From positions 1,584,365-1,648,364 of the forward strand of contig NZ_JAPMXC010000001.1 of the NCBI RefSeq assembly GCF_026624755.1: a stretch of 64,000 nucleotides of DNA. The letters are read 5' to 3'. Source of the DNA: Robbsia betulipollinis (lineage in GTDB: Bacteria; Pseudomonadota; Gammaproteobacteria; Burkholderiales; Burkholderiaceae). A program made the position numbers and the translations under genes. Position 1 is the first letter of the stretch. Each line of letters starts with the position of its first letter. The notes beneath the pieces were generated by a model. It made no database searches. It saw only the letters and a list, made by a program, of their open reading frames with translations, and was not told where the DNA came from. This document shows, one piece after another, positions 53,754-62,560 of this stretch.

Positions 53754-54212
53754 ATGCGCGTAGGCCGCCCGGTGGCCGCGCCGCCCCAACCGGTCTGCGA
53801 CTATTGCCAGGCGCATGCGGTGCTCGCGCGCTTCGGCGACGCGGCCTATCCGTATCGGGACGATCACGGCGCGTTGTGGCTGTGCGCGGCCTGCGAGGCG
53901 TGGATCGGCGTGCGCGCCCGCAGCACGCGCCACGTTCCGCTCGGGCGGCTCGCCAATCCCGCGTTGCGTGACGCGAAGGCGCGTCTGCACGCGGTGCTGG
54001 AACCGCTGGCGCAGGCGAAGGTCCGGCGCGACGGGGTCAATCCGTTCGAGGCGCGCGCCAAGGCGCTGCGCTGGGCGGCGGGCGAGGCGGGCCTGGACGG
54101 CGCGACACACAGCCTGCATGGCCTTGCGCTGGACGACTGCGAGCGGGTGATCGCGCAGGTCGAGGCGTTCCTCGCCGCACGATCGGCAGCGCAACCGGCA
54201 AAGCGATCGTAG
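53754..54212 (+). CDS. DUF3268-type zinc-finger protein
   Basis: A 152-residue protein. The N-terminus has CDYCQAHAVLARFGDAAYPY and LWLCAACEAWIG, giving two C-x2-C pairs that can bind zinc as in DUF3268 (PF11672). VPLGRLANPALRDAKARLH follows, also typical. The alanine-rich C-terminal half includes a helical segment. Function unknown. Isolated between the chemotaxis gene and the convergent reductase. Confidence 0.7.
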   Translation: MRVGRPVAAPPQPVCDYCQAHAVLARFGDAAYPYRDDHGALWLCAACEAWIGVRARSTRHVPLGRLANPALRDAKARLHAVLEPLAQAKVRRDGVNPFEARAKALRWAAGEAGLDGATHSLHGLALDDCERVIAQVEAFLAARSAAQPAKRS

Positions 54213-54276
54213 CGTGGCAGGCGCGGCGGCACAGGCGGCGCCCCGAACGGCCCCGACGCGTCGCCGTGGTGGTGCG

Positions 54277-55299
54277 TCAAAGGTCCAGCACCAGCACCTT
54301 GCTGGTGGCGCGCGACACGCAGGTCGTCAGGAACTGCGTTTTTTCCTCGTCGCTCAGGATGCAGTCCTGGTGTTCCACCGTTCCCGACAGATAGCGGACC
54401 TTGCAGGTTCCGCACAGCCCCGCGCGACATGAGGTTTCGATGGCGACGCCGGCTTCCTCGAGCGCGTCGGCGATGCTCTGGTAGGGCCCCACGGCGATCG
54501 CCTGGCCCGTACTCGCGATCTCGACGCTGAAGCCGTCGATGGCGTGCAGGGCATCGGTTTCCTCGTTCGTCGGATTGAAGGAAACGGCCGGCTCGGGTGC
54601 CTTGAAGTGTTCCGAATGCACCGTGCCCGCCGGCCAGTGCGCCGCGGCGCCGGCGCAGGCTTTCATGAATCCGCCGGGCCCGCAGTAGTAGAGATGGGTG
54701 CCCGGCGCGGGGTCGCTCAGCAGGCGCGCGATATCGAGCCCGGCGGACGGCACGCCGCCGTCGAAATGAAAGTGCAGACGGCCGCGGCGTTCCTGCTCGG
54801 CGAATTCGCCGCCGAACGCGGCGTGGGCGCGATCCTTCGCGCAGTAGTGCAGTTCGTAGTCGCCCCCTTGTTCCTCGAGACGGTGGGCCATGGCTTTCAG
54901 CGGCGTGATGCCGATCCCGCCCGCCAGCAGAATGACTTTCTTCGCGTGCGCGTCCAGCGCGAAATGATTGCGCGGGGGGCTGACCGGGACGACGTCCTGT
55001 ACGTGCAGGCCGCCGTGCAGCGCTTTCGAGCCGCCACGCCCCGCTTCGTCGCGCAGTACCGCGATGACGTAGCGATGCCGTTCGTGCGGCGCATTGCTCA
55101 GCGAGTACTGGCGGACCAGACCGCCTTCCATGTAGACGTCGATATGCGCGCCGGCATCGAATGCGGGAAGCGCCGCGCCCGCGGGATCGACCAGCTCATA
55201 GGAGTTGATGCCGGCGGCTTCGAAGCGGATCTGCCGGACCAGCAGATGCAGCAGGCCTTTGCCGCCGTCGGGCGGCGAGGGAAGGGTGTCACTTGCCAT
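54277..55299 (-). CDS. PDR/VanB-type oxidoreductase (FMN, NAD, [2Fe-2S])
   Basis: A 340-residue reductase that passes electrons from NAD(P)H through FMN to a plant-type ferredoxin centre and then to the oxygenase encoded just upstream. FMN motif RQYSLSNAP at 63-71, nucleotide motif LLAGGIGITPL at 124-134, YYCGPGGFM, and the C-terminal [2Fe-2S] cysteines in SCRAGLCGTCKVRYLSG and HQDCILSDEE. Length is typical of phthalate dioxygenase reductases. 15 bases separate it from the oxygenase gene, so one operon. Confidence 0.93.
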   Translation of the reverse strand: MASDTLPSPPDGGKGLLHLLVRQIRFEAAGINSYELVDPAGAALPAFDAGAHIDVYMEGGLVRQYSLSNAPHERHRYVIAVLRDEAGRGGSKALHGGLHVQDVVPVSPPRNHFALDAHAKKVILLAGGIGITPLKAMAHRLEEQGGDYELHYCAKDRAHAAFGGEFAEQERRGRLHFHFDGGVPSAGLDIARLLSDPAPGTHLYYCGPGGFMKACAGAAAHWPAGTVHSEHFKAPEPAVSFNPTNEETDALHAIDGFSVEIASTGQAIAVGPYQSIADALEEAGVAIETSCRAGLCGTCKVRYLSGTVEHQDCILSDEEKTQFLTTCVSRATSKVLVLDL

Positions 55300-55314
55300 G
55301 GCTTTTTCCTGTCG

Positions 55315-56856
55315 TCACGCCTTGCTGGCCTGCTCCAGTTCGTCGAATTTCTCGCGAACGAAGTCGGCGCGCTCGGCGCCCTTGAACCGGTCGCTCTCGG
55401 TGAGAATCGCGACGATGCGCCGGGTGATGCCGCGCCGCTGCGCGACTTCCTTCTCGACCGTATCGGCTTCCGGAATGTCGAGCACGTTTCCCGAGCAATA
55501 GCTGTTCGGCGCGCTGTGCTGTTCGCGCAGCCAGTCGGCGAAATGCGCCGCCGACGCCGCCGGATTGGTGCCGCGCACCGCGTCGCGCAGCATCTTGCGG
55601 AACAGGAACAGGCCGGCGTCGAACTTCGTCGGGTTTTCGAGCGAATGCACGGCGATGGGACGCTGGCTGATGATCGCTTCGTAATCGCCCGGGGCGTATT
55701 GCGCGGCTTTGTAGCCTTCGCGCGCGCGGTGATCGGTGGGGATGGAGACGATGTCGTCGATGGTGTGCCCGTCGAAGCGCTCGGGGCGCCGCAGCGCCAC
55801 CTGACCTTCGAGAAAGTCGATCGATTCATACCCGACCAGATCCTTCCTGCCGATGCCGCGGGTATCGATGCCGGGGCCCATCACGCGCCAGCCGATCATC
55901 TTGCTGTTCTCGTCGTCGACGGGAACGGTCCAGCGGACGATATGAAAACGGCTGAAGAGCTTCTTTCGCGCGCCGTCCTCGGACGTGTACGCGTGCAGGC
56001 TCAGGTTCGGCAGCACCTGGTGCTGCACGCGCACGAACAGGCGATCCTTGTCGACCCGGCGCGCGCCCGCGCAGGCCAGTCCCCGGCCCTGGTGGATGGG
56101 CACGAAATGCATGTCCGGCGCGACTTCCATCGACGCCGCGCCGACTTCATCGAACGTGGTGCCCTGGTAATGGCCGCCCACCACGTTCTTGCCCGCGTGC
56201 AGCGCGGTGGGGTGATAGTTGTCCGCGGCGTTGTCCTGCACCTGCAGCCAGTTGCAGTGCTGGAAGTTGCTGTAGGGCACGAGTTCGTCCGTGGGCGCCA
56301 CGGTGAAGTCGCCTTCCCATTCGGGAAACGGCGGCTCGCTCTCGGGCGGTCCCATATAGGCGAAGATCAGCCCGTGCCGCTCGATCGCCTTGTATGCGCC
56401 CTGCTGGATCGAGCACGCGTATTTCTCCGCTTCCTTTTCCTCGCCCTTGGGAAAGGGCACGTGCAGACAGGAGCCGTCGACGCCGAACACCATGCCGTGA
56501 TAGCAGCACTTGATGCCGTGTTCCTGAATCGCGCCGTATTCGAGCGACGCGCCGCGGTGCACGCAATGCGCATGCAGGACACCGATGGCGCCGCTGCCAT
56601 CGCGAAACGCCACCAGTTCCTCGCAAAGGATCTTCAGATAACGCGGGGTATCGGTAAGTTCGATCGCCATGCATACCGGATGCCAGAACCCGCGCATGTA
56701 TTCGCCCATCGGCGTGCCGGGCCCGGTTTCCGTGAGCTCGGGATCGTGCCCCGGTATCTTGCTGGTGTGGTAGCCACCGAACGGCACCAGTTTCCTGACG
56801 ACCTGGGCGCCGCCGCTGCTGGTCGCGCCCTCCAGTTTGTCTGACTTGACGCTCAT
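55315..56856 (-). CDS. Rieske non-heme iron oxygenase, catalytic subunit
   Basis: A 513-residue oxygenase. ATG 56856 is chosen; the open frame upstream is non-coding. Rieske ligands C98-V-H100 and C117-x-x-H120 (HCVHRGASLEYG, then CCYHGMVFG). The mononuclear iron site is DNAADNYHPTALH (H215 and H220, with a nearby Asp bridging the clusters). It is longer than phthalate-type alpha subunits by a C-terminal helical extension (about 400-513). It works with the adjacent reductase. Expected substrate is an aromatic acid or ether; the divergent GntR regulator and the nearby carrier support catabolism. Exact substrate unknown. Confidence 0.9.
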   Translation of the reverse strand: MSVKSDKLEGATSSGGAQVVRKLVPFGGYHTSKIPGHDPELTETGPGTPMGEYMRGFWHPVCMAIELTDTPRYLKILCEELVAFRDGSGAIGVLHAHCVHRGASLEYGAIQEHGIKCCYHGMVFGVDGSCLHVPFPKGEEKEAEKYACSIQQGAYKAIERHGLIFAYMGPPESEPPFPEWEGDFTVAPTDELVPYSNFQHCNWLQVQDNAADNYHPTALHAGKNVVGGHYQGTTFDEVGAASMEVAPDMHFVPIHQGRGLACAGARRVDKDRLFVRVQHQVLPNLSLHAYTSEDGARKKLFSRFHIVRWTVPVDDENSKMIGWRVMGPGIDTRGIGRKDLVGYESIDFLEGQVALRRPERFDGHTIDDIVSIPTDHRAREGYKAAQYAPGDYEAIISQRPIAVHSLENPTKFDAGLFLFRKMLRDAVRGTNPAASAAHFADWLREQHSAPNSYCSGNVLDIPEADTVEKEVAQRRGITRRIVAILTESDRFKGAERADFVREKFDELEQASKA

Positions 56857-56917
56857 GAGGTGTCTCTCGAAAAAATGCTGCGGGGGATGTCCGATTTTTT
56901 GAGTCCTGAACTCTGAA

Positions 56918-56931
56918 CTCTGTATACAGAG
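56918..56931. promoter_or_regulatory. Palindromic operator CTCTGTATACAGAG between oxygenase and GntR genes
   Basis: Perfect 14-base palindrome 62 bases before the oxygenase start and 214 before the divergent gntR start. Its TGTATACA core is similar in size and symmetry to sites bound by FCD-type GntR repressors. The likely ligand-responsive regulator is the GntR protein at 57145. Confidence 0.6.
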
Positions 56932-57144
56932 ATTAGATTCCGAACGTCGATTTGTCTCTAAGTGGAAACGTGGACGTGGGCGGAAGCGGGCGGGAGCGGG
57001 CGGAAGCGGGCGCGGCACCGCGTACGCGTTCCGGAGCCGATGCCGGCCTCCCGTCGTCCACCCGGCATCGACCATCGGCATTGACCATCGATAGCCCACG
57101 CGGGTACCCTGCATGATTCCGTATCGAACGCGAACCCCATTCCC

Positions 57145-57861
57145 ATGCAGGCGAAACTGATCAAGATACAAGCGCGGACCGACTACGTGGACGAGGTCTA
57201 TAAAGTGCTGCTCGATGCGATCAGCGAGGGGTCGCTGGCACCCGGCACGCGCATCACCCAGGAGGAGATCGCCGAGCAGCTGGCGGTGTCCCGCTCGCCG
57301 GTGTTGCAGGCGCTGCGTCTGTTGAAGAAGGACGGACTCGTGCAGGATGCGCCCGGGCGCGGCTTGCTGGTGGCGCCTTTGGACGTGGAGTGGATCGGCC
57401 ATCTGTATGAAATCAGGGGCGCGCTGGATTCGCTGGCGGCGCGTCTGGCCGCGGAGAAATCCGCCCGGATCGACAAGCGCCTGATCGCCGACGGCCGCAA
57501 GGCGGCGCGCGGCAGCGACGTCAAGGCCATGATCGAGGCGGACGGCAATTTCCATATGGCCATCTACATGGCGTCCGGCAATCCGCTGATCGCCGAGACG
57601 GCGCGCATGCACTGGGTGCATCTGCGCCGGGTGATGGGGGCCGTCCTGCAGGTTTCCGCCCAGCGCAGAGCGATCTGGGACGAGCATGCGGCAATCGCCG
57701 CTGCCATCGCGCAGGGCGCGGTGGCGCTCGCGGGGGAGCTGTCCGAACAGCATGCGAGCCGGGCGCGGACGAATCTCGTGCAGCGGCTCGGCGAAGTGCT
57801 GGGCGCGGCGTCCGACGGCGCGCATGGCGAGGACCGGGCGGACGACCTGCACGCGGGGTGA
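57145..57861 (+). CDS. GntR-family regulator, FCD subgroup
   Basis: A 238-residue repressor or activator. Winged HTH at about 15-80 with DAISEGSLAPGTRITQEEIA and LAVSRSPVLQALRLLKKDGL; the all-helical FCD domain follows (LYEIRGALDSLAARLAAE, DGNFHMAIYMASGNPLI, HWVHLRRVMGAVLQ). FCD proteins bind organic acids through metal-coordinating residues. Divergent from the Rieske oxygenase operon with a palindrome between them, so it should control that operon. Confidence 0.9.
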   Translation: MQAKLIKIQARTDYVDEVYKVLLDAISEGSLAPGTRITQEEIAEQLAVSRSPVLQALRLLKKDGLVQDAPGRGLLVAPLDVEWIGHLYEIRGALDSLAARLAAEKSARIDKRLIADGRKAARGSDVKAMIEADGNFHMAIYMASGNPLIAETARMHWVHLRRVMGAVLQVSAQRRAIWDEHAAIAAAIAQGAVALAGELSEQHASRARTNLVQRLGEVLGAASDGAHGEDRADDLHAG

Positions 57862-57891
57862 GATCGCCGGGGCCGGCATGCCGCGCGGGGC

Positions 57892-59301
57892 TCAGCCCAG
57901 CGAGCGCACCGATTGCGCCGGCTGCGGTGTCGCCGACGCGGGTTCGACCGTGGGCAGGGTGGCCACGCCACCGGCGAGGGCGCCGCGCTCCCGCTTGGCT
58001 GGGTTGTTGACCAGGTGGGCGGGCACGGCGAACAGCACCAGCGCGCTGCCGATGAGCAGACTGACCGACAACCCGAACACGCCGTTGCCGGTGGAGCCGG
58101 TGGCGGTCTGGATCAAGCCGATGACGTAGGGGCTGACGACGCCCGAGATACCGCCCACCGAATTCGCGAGCGCCAGGCCGGCCGCCGCCGCGGTGCCGCC
58201 CAGGATCGCCGGCGGCAGAACCCAGAATTGCGAGATGGTGGTGATGACGCCGCTGGTGGCGATGGTGAGGAAAATCATCGCGATCACGGTCGAGTGCGCA
58301 TAGGTCACGCTGAAGTACAGCCCGATCGCGCCGACGACGCCGGGGATCGCCAGATGCCAGCGACGCTCGCCGGTGGCGTCGGAGCGCTGGCCGACGAACA
58401 GCATGCAGAGCGTCGCGGCCGCATACGGCACCGCGGTCAGCAGGCCGATGTTCAGCGGATCGGACACGCCGCTTGCCTTGATCAGGGTGGGCAGCCAGAA
58501 GGTCACGCCATAGAGACCCATCGCATAGAAGAAATAAATGGCGCTGAGCAGCAGGATCTTCGGATGCAGCAGGCCGTCGCGCAGGGAATGCATCTGCTGC
58601 GGGGGCGTTTCACGTTGCAGCCGGTCCGCCACCAGGGCTTTTTGCGCGGGGGACAGCCATTTCGCGTCGCTGACCTTGTCATCGAGATAGAAAAACGCGA
58701 TGCAGCCGAGGAGGGCGGTGGGCAGGCCTTCGAGCAGGAACAGCCACTGCCAGCCGGCGAAGCCGGCCGCGCCGCCCAGCGCGTGCATGATCCAGCCCGA
58801 CAGCGGGCCGCCCACCACGCCGGACATCGGAATGCCCGTCATGAACAAGGCGATGACCTTGCTGCGCCGCGACGGCGGAAACCAGTAGGTCAGATACAGC
58901 AGGATGGCCGGGAAGAAGCCGGCCTCGGCCAGGCCGAGCAGAAAACGGGCGATGTAGAAGGTCAACGGCGAGCGCACGAACATCATCGCCGCGGAGATCA
59001 GGCCCCAGGTCACCATGATGCGGGCGATCCAGCGGCGGGGACCGACGCGCAGCAACAGCAGATTGCTGGGGATTTCGAAGAGCAGATAGCCGACGAAGAA
59101 CATGCTGGCGCCGGCGCCGTAGATGGCGTCGCTCAGGCCCAGATCCTTGAGCATCTGCAGCTTGGCGAAACTGACGTTGATACGATCCAGATAGGAACAT
59201 AGATAGCAGATGAAGACGAAAGGAATCAGCCGCCACGCGATCTTCGCGTAGGTCGCCGATTCCTCGGTCTGCGCACCCGCCGCAGAACGAACGAAACTCA
59301 T
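57892..59301 (-). CDS. MFS transporter, anion:cation symporter (ACS) type
   Basis: A 469-residue inner-membrane carrier with about 12 TMs. CYLDRINVSFA-type opening (SYLDRINVSFAKLQML), the TM4 end RFLLGLAEAGFFPAILLYLT and LTYWFPPSRRSKVIALFMTG are ACS-family landmarks, shared with phthalate, hexuronate and nicotinate carriers. It ends 30 bases from the convergent gntR gene and starts 140 bases after the aldolase gene on the same strand. It probably imports the compound handled by this cluster. Confidence 0.9.
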   Translation of the reverse strand: MSFVRSAAGAQTEESATYAKIAWRLIPFVFICYLCSYLDRINVSFAKLQMLKDLGLSDAIYGAGASMFFVGYLLFEIPSNLLLLRVGPRRWIARIMVTWGLISAAMMFVRSPLTFYIARFLLGLAEAGFFPAILLYLTYWFPPSRRSKVIALFMTGIPMSGVVGGPLSGWIMHALGGAAGFAGWQWLFLLEGLPTALLGCIAFFYLDDKVSDAKWLSPAQKALVADRLQRETPPQQMHSLRDGLLHPKILLLSAIYFFYAMGLYGVTFWLPTLIKASGVSDPLNIGLLTAVPYAAATLCMLFVGQRSDATGERRWHLAIPGVVGAIGLYFSVTYAHSTVIAMIFLTIATSGVITTISQFWVLPPAILGGTAAAAGLALANSVGGISGVVSPYVIGLIQTATGSTGNGVFGLSVSLLIGSALVLFAVPAHLVNNPAKRERGALAGGVATLPTVEPASATPQPAQSVRSLG

Positions 59302-59441
59302 GGCTTGTCTCCTGGAGTTCTGATGATTGTCGAAATGCCCAGCGCTCTGCGGCGCTCTGTCGTTTGCGGTGCGCTACCCGTTTTCTGCCGTTGCTTCCCG
59401 CCGCCGGCGCCGCCGGTGTCGCGAACCGGCGCGCCGCCCCC

Positions 59442-60284
59442 TCAGTCGAACATGTCCGGCTGCGTGGCCAGGAGCTGATCCCAGATGGTCTGGAAGTGCA
59501 GCCAGCCGATGTAGTCGCTGCCCACATGCTCGCGGCTGTAGCGGGCGCGCTCGGGTGTCACCAGCGTGGGGGTGATGCCGGCGGCTGCCACCGCGAGTTG
59601 CTGCTGGCAGCAGCGCTCGAGCGCGATGAACCAGAACGCCGCGGACTCGATGCTGTGCCGGCTGGCGGTGAGCAGGCCGTGGTTCTGATGAATCGCCGCC
59701 TTCACGCCCTGGAATGCGTTGGCGACCTTATGCCCGGCCTTGACCTCGACGGCGACCTGTCCGGCTTCGTCGCCGATCACCACATGGTCCTCGAAGAAGG
59801 CCGCCGCGTCCTGCGAGATGGGGTCCAGCTTCCTGCCGAGCGTCGCGAACGCCGTTCCGTACAGGGTGTGCGCATGGCACATCGCCACGATGTCCTGGTG
59901 CGCTTCGTGAACCGCCGCGTGCAGCACGAAGCCGGCCCGGTTGATCGCGTGGCGTCCCTCGACGACCTTGCCGTCGTGGTCCGCGAGAATCAGGTTGGAC
60001 ACCTTCACCTGCGAAAAGTGGACCGCCATCGGGTTGGTCCAGTAGAGCGTCGGGTCTTCCGGATCGCGCACGGTGAGGTGTCCGGCGAAACCGTAGTCGA
60101 AGCCCTGCAGCGCAAACGCGCGGCAGGCGCCCACCAGCCGCTCCTTCAGATGCGTGCGGTGTTGCGCCGCGCTGGAGAAGTGGGGGACTTCGGGAAAGAT
60201 CAGACCCTGCTGTTCGGGTTGATAGATGGATTCCCGGGGCCGGGTTGCGGCCGCTTGCGGTGCTGCCTCCAGAACTGCTGACAT
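59442..60284 (-). CDS. Class II aldolase/adducin family protein
   Basis: A 280-residue cytoplasmic enzyme of the AraD/FucA fold. The metal-binding histidines are in MCHAHTLYG and KAAIHQNHGLLT, and the substrate loop is GFDYGFAGHLTVRDPEDPTL. Family members are aldolases, epimerases or decarboxylases; those near Rieske oxygenases often act on phthalate-like or hydroxy acids. Divergent from a LysR gene. Which reaction it performs cannot be told. Confidence 0.85.
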   Translation of the reverse strand: MSAVLEAAPQAAATRPRESIYQPEQQGLIFPEVPHFSSAAQHRTHLKERLVGACRAFALQGFDYGFAGHLTVRDPEDPTLYWTNPMAVHFSQVKVSNLILADHDGKVVEGRHAINRAGFVLHAAVHEAHQDIVAMCHAHTLYGTAFATLGRKLDPISQDAAAFFEDHVVIGDEAGQVAVEVKAGHKVANAFQGVKAAIHQNHGLLTASRHSIESAAFWFIALERCCQQQLAVAAAGITPTLVTPERARYSREHVGSDYIGWLHFQTIWDQLLATQPDMFD

Positions 60285-60369
60285 CGTCGTTCTCCTCGTG
60301 TGCCGGATGGAAAGGCCCCATGTTCCGCGCAGGGTGCCGGCTTGACAAACGAGGGTTGTTCATAGAAAG

Positions 60370-60384
60370 ATGAATGACATTCAT
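60370..60384. promoter_or_regulatory. LysR-type palindrome ATGAATGACATTCAT
   Basis: Perfect 7-1-7 palindrome with T-N11-A spacing, 15 bases before the LysR start codon and 85 before the divergent aldolase start. It fits the autoregulatory site of the LysR protein. Confidence 0.55.
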
Positions 60385-60399
60385 GTATGAGGGAAAAAC

Positions 60400-61353
60400 A
60401 TGAGACGCCTGCCGAGTTTCGTGTTGTTGCGTGCCTTCGAGGCGGCCGCGCGGCTGGAGAGTTTCACGCTGGCCGCCGAGGAGCTGCATCTGACGCAGTC
60501 GGCGATCAGTCATCAGGTGAAGGATCTGGAGGCCTATCTGGGTCGTTCGCTGTTTCACCGGCGCAATCGGCGGGTGGAGCCCACGGCGGAGGGGCGCCGG
60601 CTGTTCGACAGCCTGGCCCGGGTTTTCGACGTCATCGAAACGGCGTGCAGCGAAGTCGCGCTGGAACCCCGCGCCCAGGTGCTGGCGGTGCATTGCGCGC
60701 CGAGTTTCGCCGTGAAGTGGCTGGGGCCCAGGCTGCCTGCTTTCATGCAGGCGCATCCGGACATCACGATCCGCCTGTCGTCGGGCGCCGAACCGATCGA
60801 CCTGACGCGCGTGCATGAAGTCGACGTTTCGATATCGTACGGGGTCGCGCTCGATCGGCCGGGCCTGCTGATTCATCCGCTGGGAGCGGAGCGCATCGTG
60901 CCGATGTGTTCGCCCGCGCTGCTGGATGCGGCGATTTCGCTACGCGAACAGATTACCCGGCTGACGCTGATCGATTCCCAGCTCAGCCGGGTGACCTGGT
61001 CGGACTGGTTCGCGCTGAACGACCTGACGCTGCCGATGCGCCCCCGGCCGTCGTTCGACCGCGCCGCGATGGTGCTGTCCGCCGCGCAGGACGGGATGGG
61101 CGTCGCGCTCGAAACCACCCGGCTCGCGGAACGCGAGCTGGCGCGCGGCGATCTGGTCGAACTGGGAAGCGGGGCCGGAAGCGGGGCCGGAAGCGGGGCC
61201 GGAAGCACGCCGCAAAATGCGTTGAAAGGCGCCGCGTTCGTGCCCCTCGCGCGCGAGACGCACTTTCTGAGCTACCGGGTCAACGAGCGCGGTCAGAACA
61301 AGATCCGGTTGTTCCATGCCTGGTTGTGGGCGGAGGCGGGGCTGGCGACGTAG
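60400..61353 (+). CDS. LysR-family transcriptional regulator (GcvA-like)
   Basis: A 317-residue regulator. HTH in LRAFEAAARLESFTLAAEEL followed by LHLTQSAISHQVKDLE; effector domain about 90-300 with VHCAPSFAVKWLGPRLPAF and VDVSISYG, as in GcvA-like members. An in-frame 12-base repeat inserts G-A-G-S units near residues 256-269, between strand and helix in the effector domain, probably as a flexible loop. Divergent from the aldolase gene, its likely target. Confidence 0.9.
   Translation: MRRLPSFVLLRAFEAAARLESFTLAAEELHLTQSAISHQVKDLEAYLGRSLFHRRNRRVEPTAEGRRLFDSLARVFDVIETACSEVALEPRAQVLAVHCAPSFAVKWLGPRLPAFMQAHPDITIRLSSGAEPIDLTRVHEVDVSISYGVALDRPGLLIHPLGAERIVPMCSPALLDAAISLREQITRLTLIDSQLSRVTWSDWFALNDLTLPMRPRPSFDRAAMVLSAAQDGMGVALETTRLAERELARGDLVELGSGAGSGAGSGAGSTPQNALKGAAFVPLARETHFLSYRVNERGQNKIRLFHAWLWAEAGLAT
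61165..61206 (+). repeat. 12-base tandem repeat in the LysR gene (3.5 units)
   Basis: Three and a half copies of GGAAGCGGGGCC, identical to one another, encoding G-S-G-A repeats. Same unit length and in-frame character as the repeat at 6801-6848. Confidence 0.9.
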
Positions 61354-61369
61354 TCCGTCCGAACGCGTG

Positions 61370-62368
61370 CTATTCCGGGATGAAATACGTCTCGATCGTC
61401 CGGATCGACGCGCCCGCCTGGATCGCCAGCGCCAGCAGCATCCGGGCCTTCTGCGGATTGTAGAATCCCGCGGCGATGCCTTCGCTGCGCGCGGAAACGA
61501 AACCCGCCCCGGTGCGCGAGGCGCGGACCACGGGGGTGCCCTCCGCCATGGCGCGATCGATCCGTCGCTCCATCGGCTTCGACACGGTGCTGTTGCCCGT
61601 GCCCGCCACGACGATACCGCGCGCGCCGCTGGCGATCGCATGATCGATATAGCCGGGGTCCTCGTCCTGGTGACTGTAGAGGATGTCCACGCGCGGCAAT
61701 GCGGCAATGCCTCCGAGGTCGAAATACGGCAGTCCGCACACCGCCGCCGGCGCAAAGAAGAAGCGCGGCTGGATGCCGACGAAGACGCCCAGGTAGCCCG
61801 CGTCGTAGGAGCGGAACGCATCCACGGCCTGGCTATGGCCTTTCGAGGTGTAGAGTGCCGAGCCGATGCGGTCGTTCGACACGATCATCACGCCGCGGTG
61901 GCGCGCCGACGGGCTGATCGCGAGCGCGACCGCCTGCAGGAGATTGAGCGAACCATCCGCGCTGATCGCGCTGGCCGGGCGCATCGCGCCCACGACGATG
62001 ACGGGCTTGGGGGTCTTGATGACCAGGTCGAGAAAGAGGGCGGTTTCCTCGGTGGTCGACGTGCCGTGCGTGATGACGATGCCGGCCACCGTCTCGTCCT
62101 CGGCATAGCCGCGCACCAGACGCGCGAGGTCGAGCAGATGGACGTTGGTGAGATCGGGACTCGCCACATTCAGGAATTGGCGCACCTCGACCCGGGCGAC
62201 ATCGGCGATTTCGGGAATCGCGTCGATCAGATCCTTGCCGCTGACCTGTCCCGGAATGTAATCGGTGGTGTCGGTCGAGGACGCGGACCTGCCCGCGATG
62301 GTGCCGCCGGTGGCGATGAGCATGACCTTGGGGCGTGCCGGAACCGGGTTTTCTTCTGTCTGTTGCAT
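61370..62368 (-). CDS. Asparaginase family amidohydrolase, substrate motif altered
   Basis: A 332-residue enzyme of the bacterial asparaginase fold. The nucleophile loop is TGGTIAG with T23. The second motif reads THGTSTTEET (100-109), where E. coli AnsB has THGTDTMEET; the Asp that binds the substrate amino group is Ser104 here. A lysine matching K162 is kept in YTSKGHS. ATG 62368 has GGA before it; no signal peptide follows, so it is cytoplasmic unlike AnsB. It may prefer glutamine-like or other amides. Confidence 0.85.
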   Translation of the reverse strand: MQQTEENPVPARPKVMLIATGGTIAGRSASSTDTTDYIPGQVSGKDLIDAIPEIADVARVEVRQFLNVASPDLTNVHLLDLARLVRGYAEDETVAGIVITHGTSTTEETALFLDLVIKTPKPVIVVGAMRPASAISADGSLNLLQAVALAISPSARHRGVMIVSNDRIGSALYTSKGHSQAVDAFRSYDAGYLGVFVGIQPRFFFAPAAVCGLPYFDLGGIAALPRVDILYSHQDEDPGYIDHAIASGARGIVVAGTGNSTVSKPMERRIDRAMAEGTPVVRASRTGAGFVSARSEGIAAGFYNPQKARMLLALAIQAGASIRTIETYFIPE

Positions 62369-62560
62369 GGGATCCTGTTTTCGCGTGAACACGGAGGCGC
62401 TGTCCGCCGCGGCGCGATGGCGCAGCGGCGTACCGGCACAGCGCTCGGTGTCCCATCTTGCCATGGCCGATTTCCCCGCGCGACCGTGCGGCTGCCGACG
62501 GCGAAAACGCCGGTCGCGCAGGATCGTCACGGTGCGGCACCCCGCGCGCCCCGGTGGGCA

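Noticed and set aside
56857-57879. Upstream extension of the Rieske oxygenase frame to 57879
   Set aside because: It runs through the promoter region and antisense to the GntR gene. The real protein starts at 56856.
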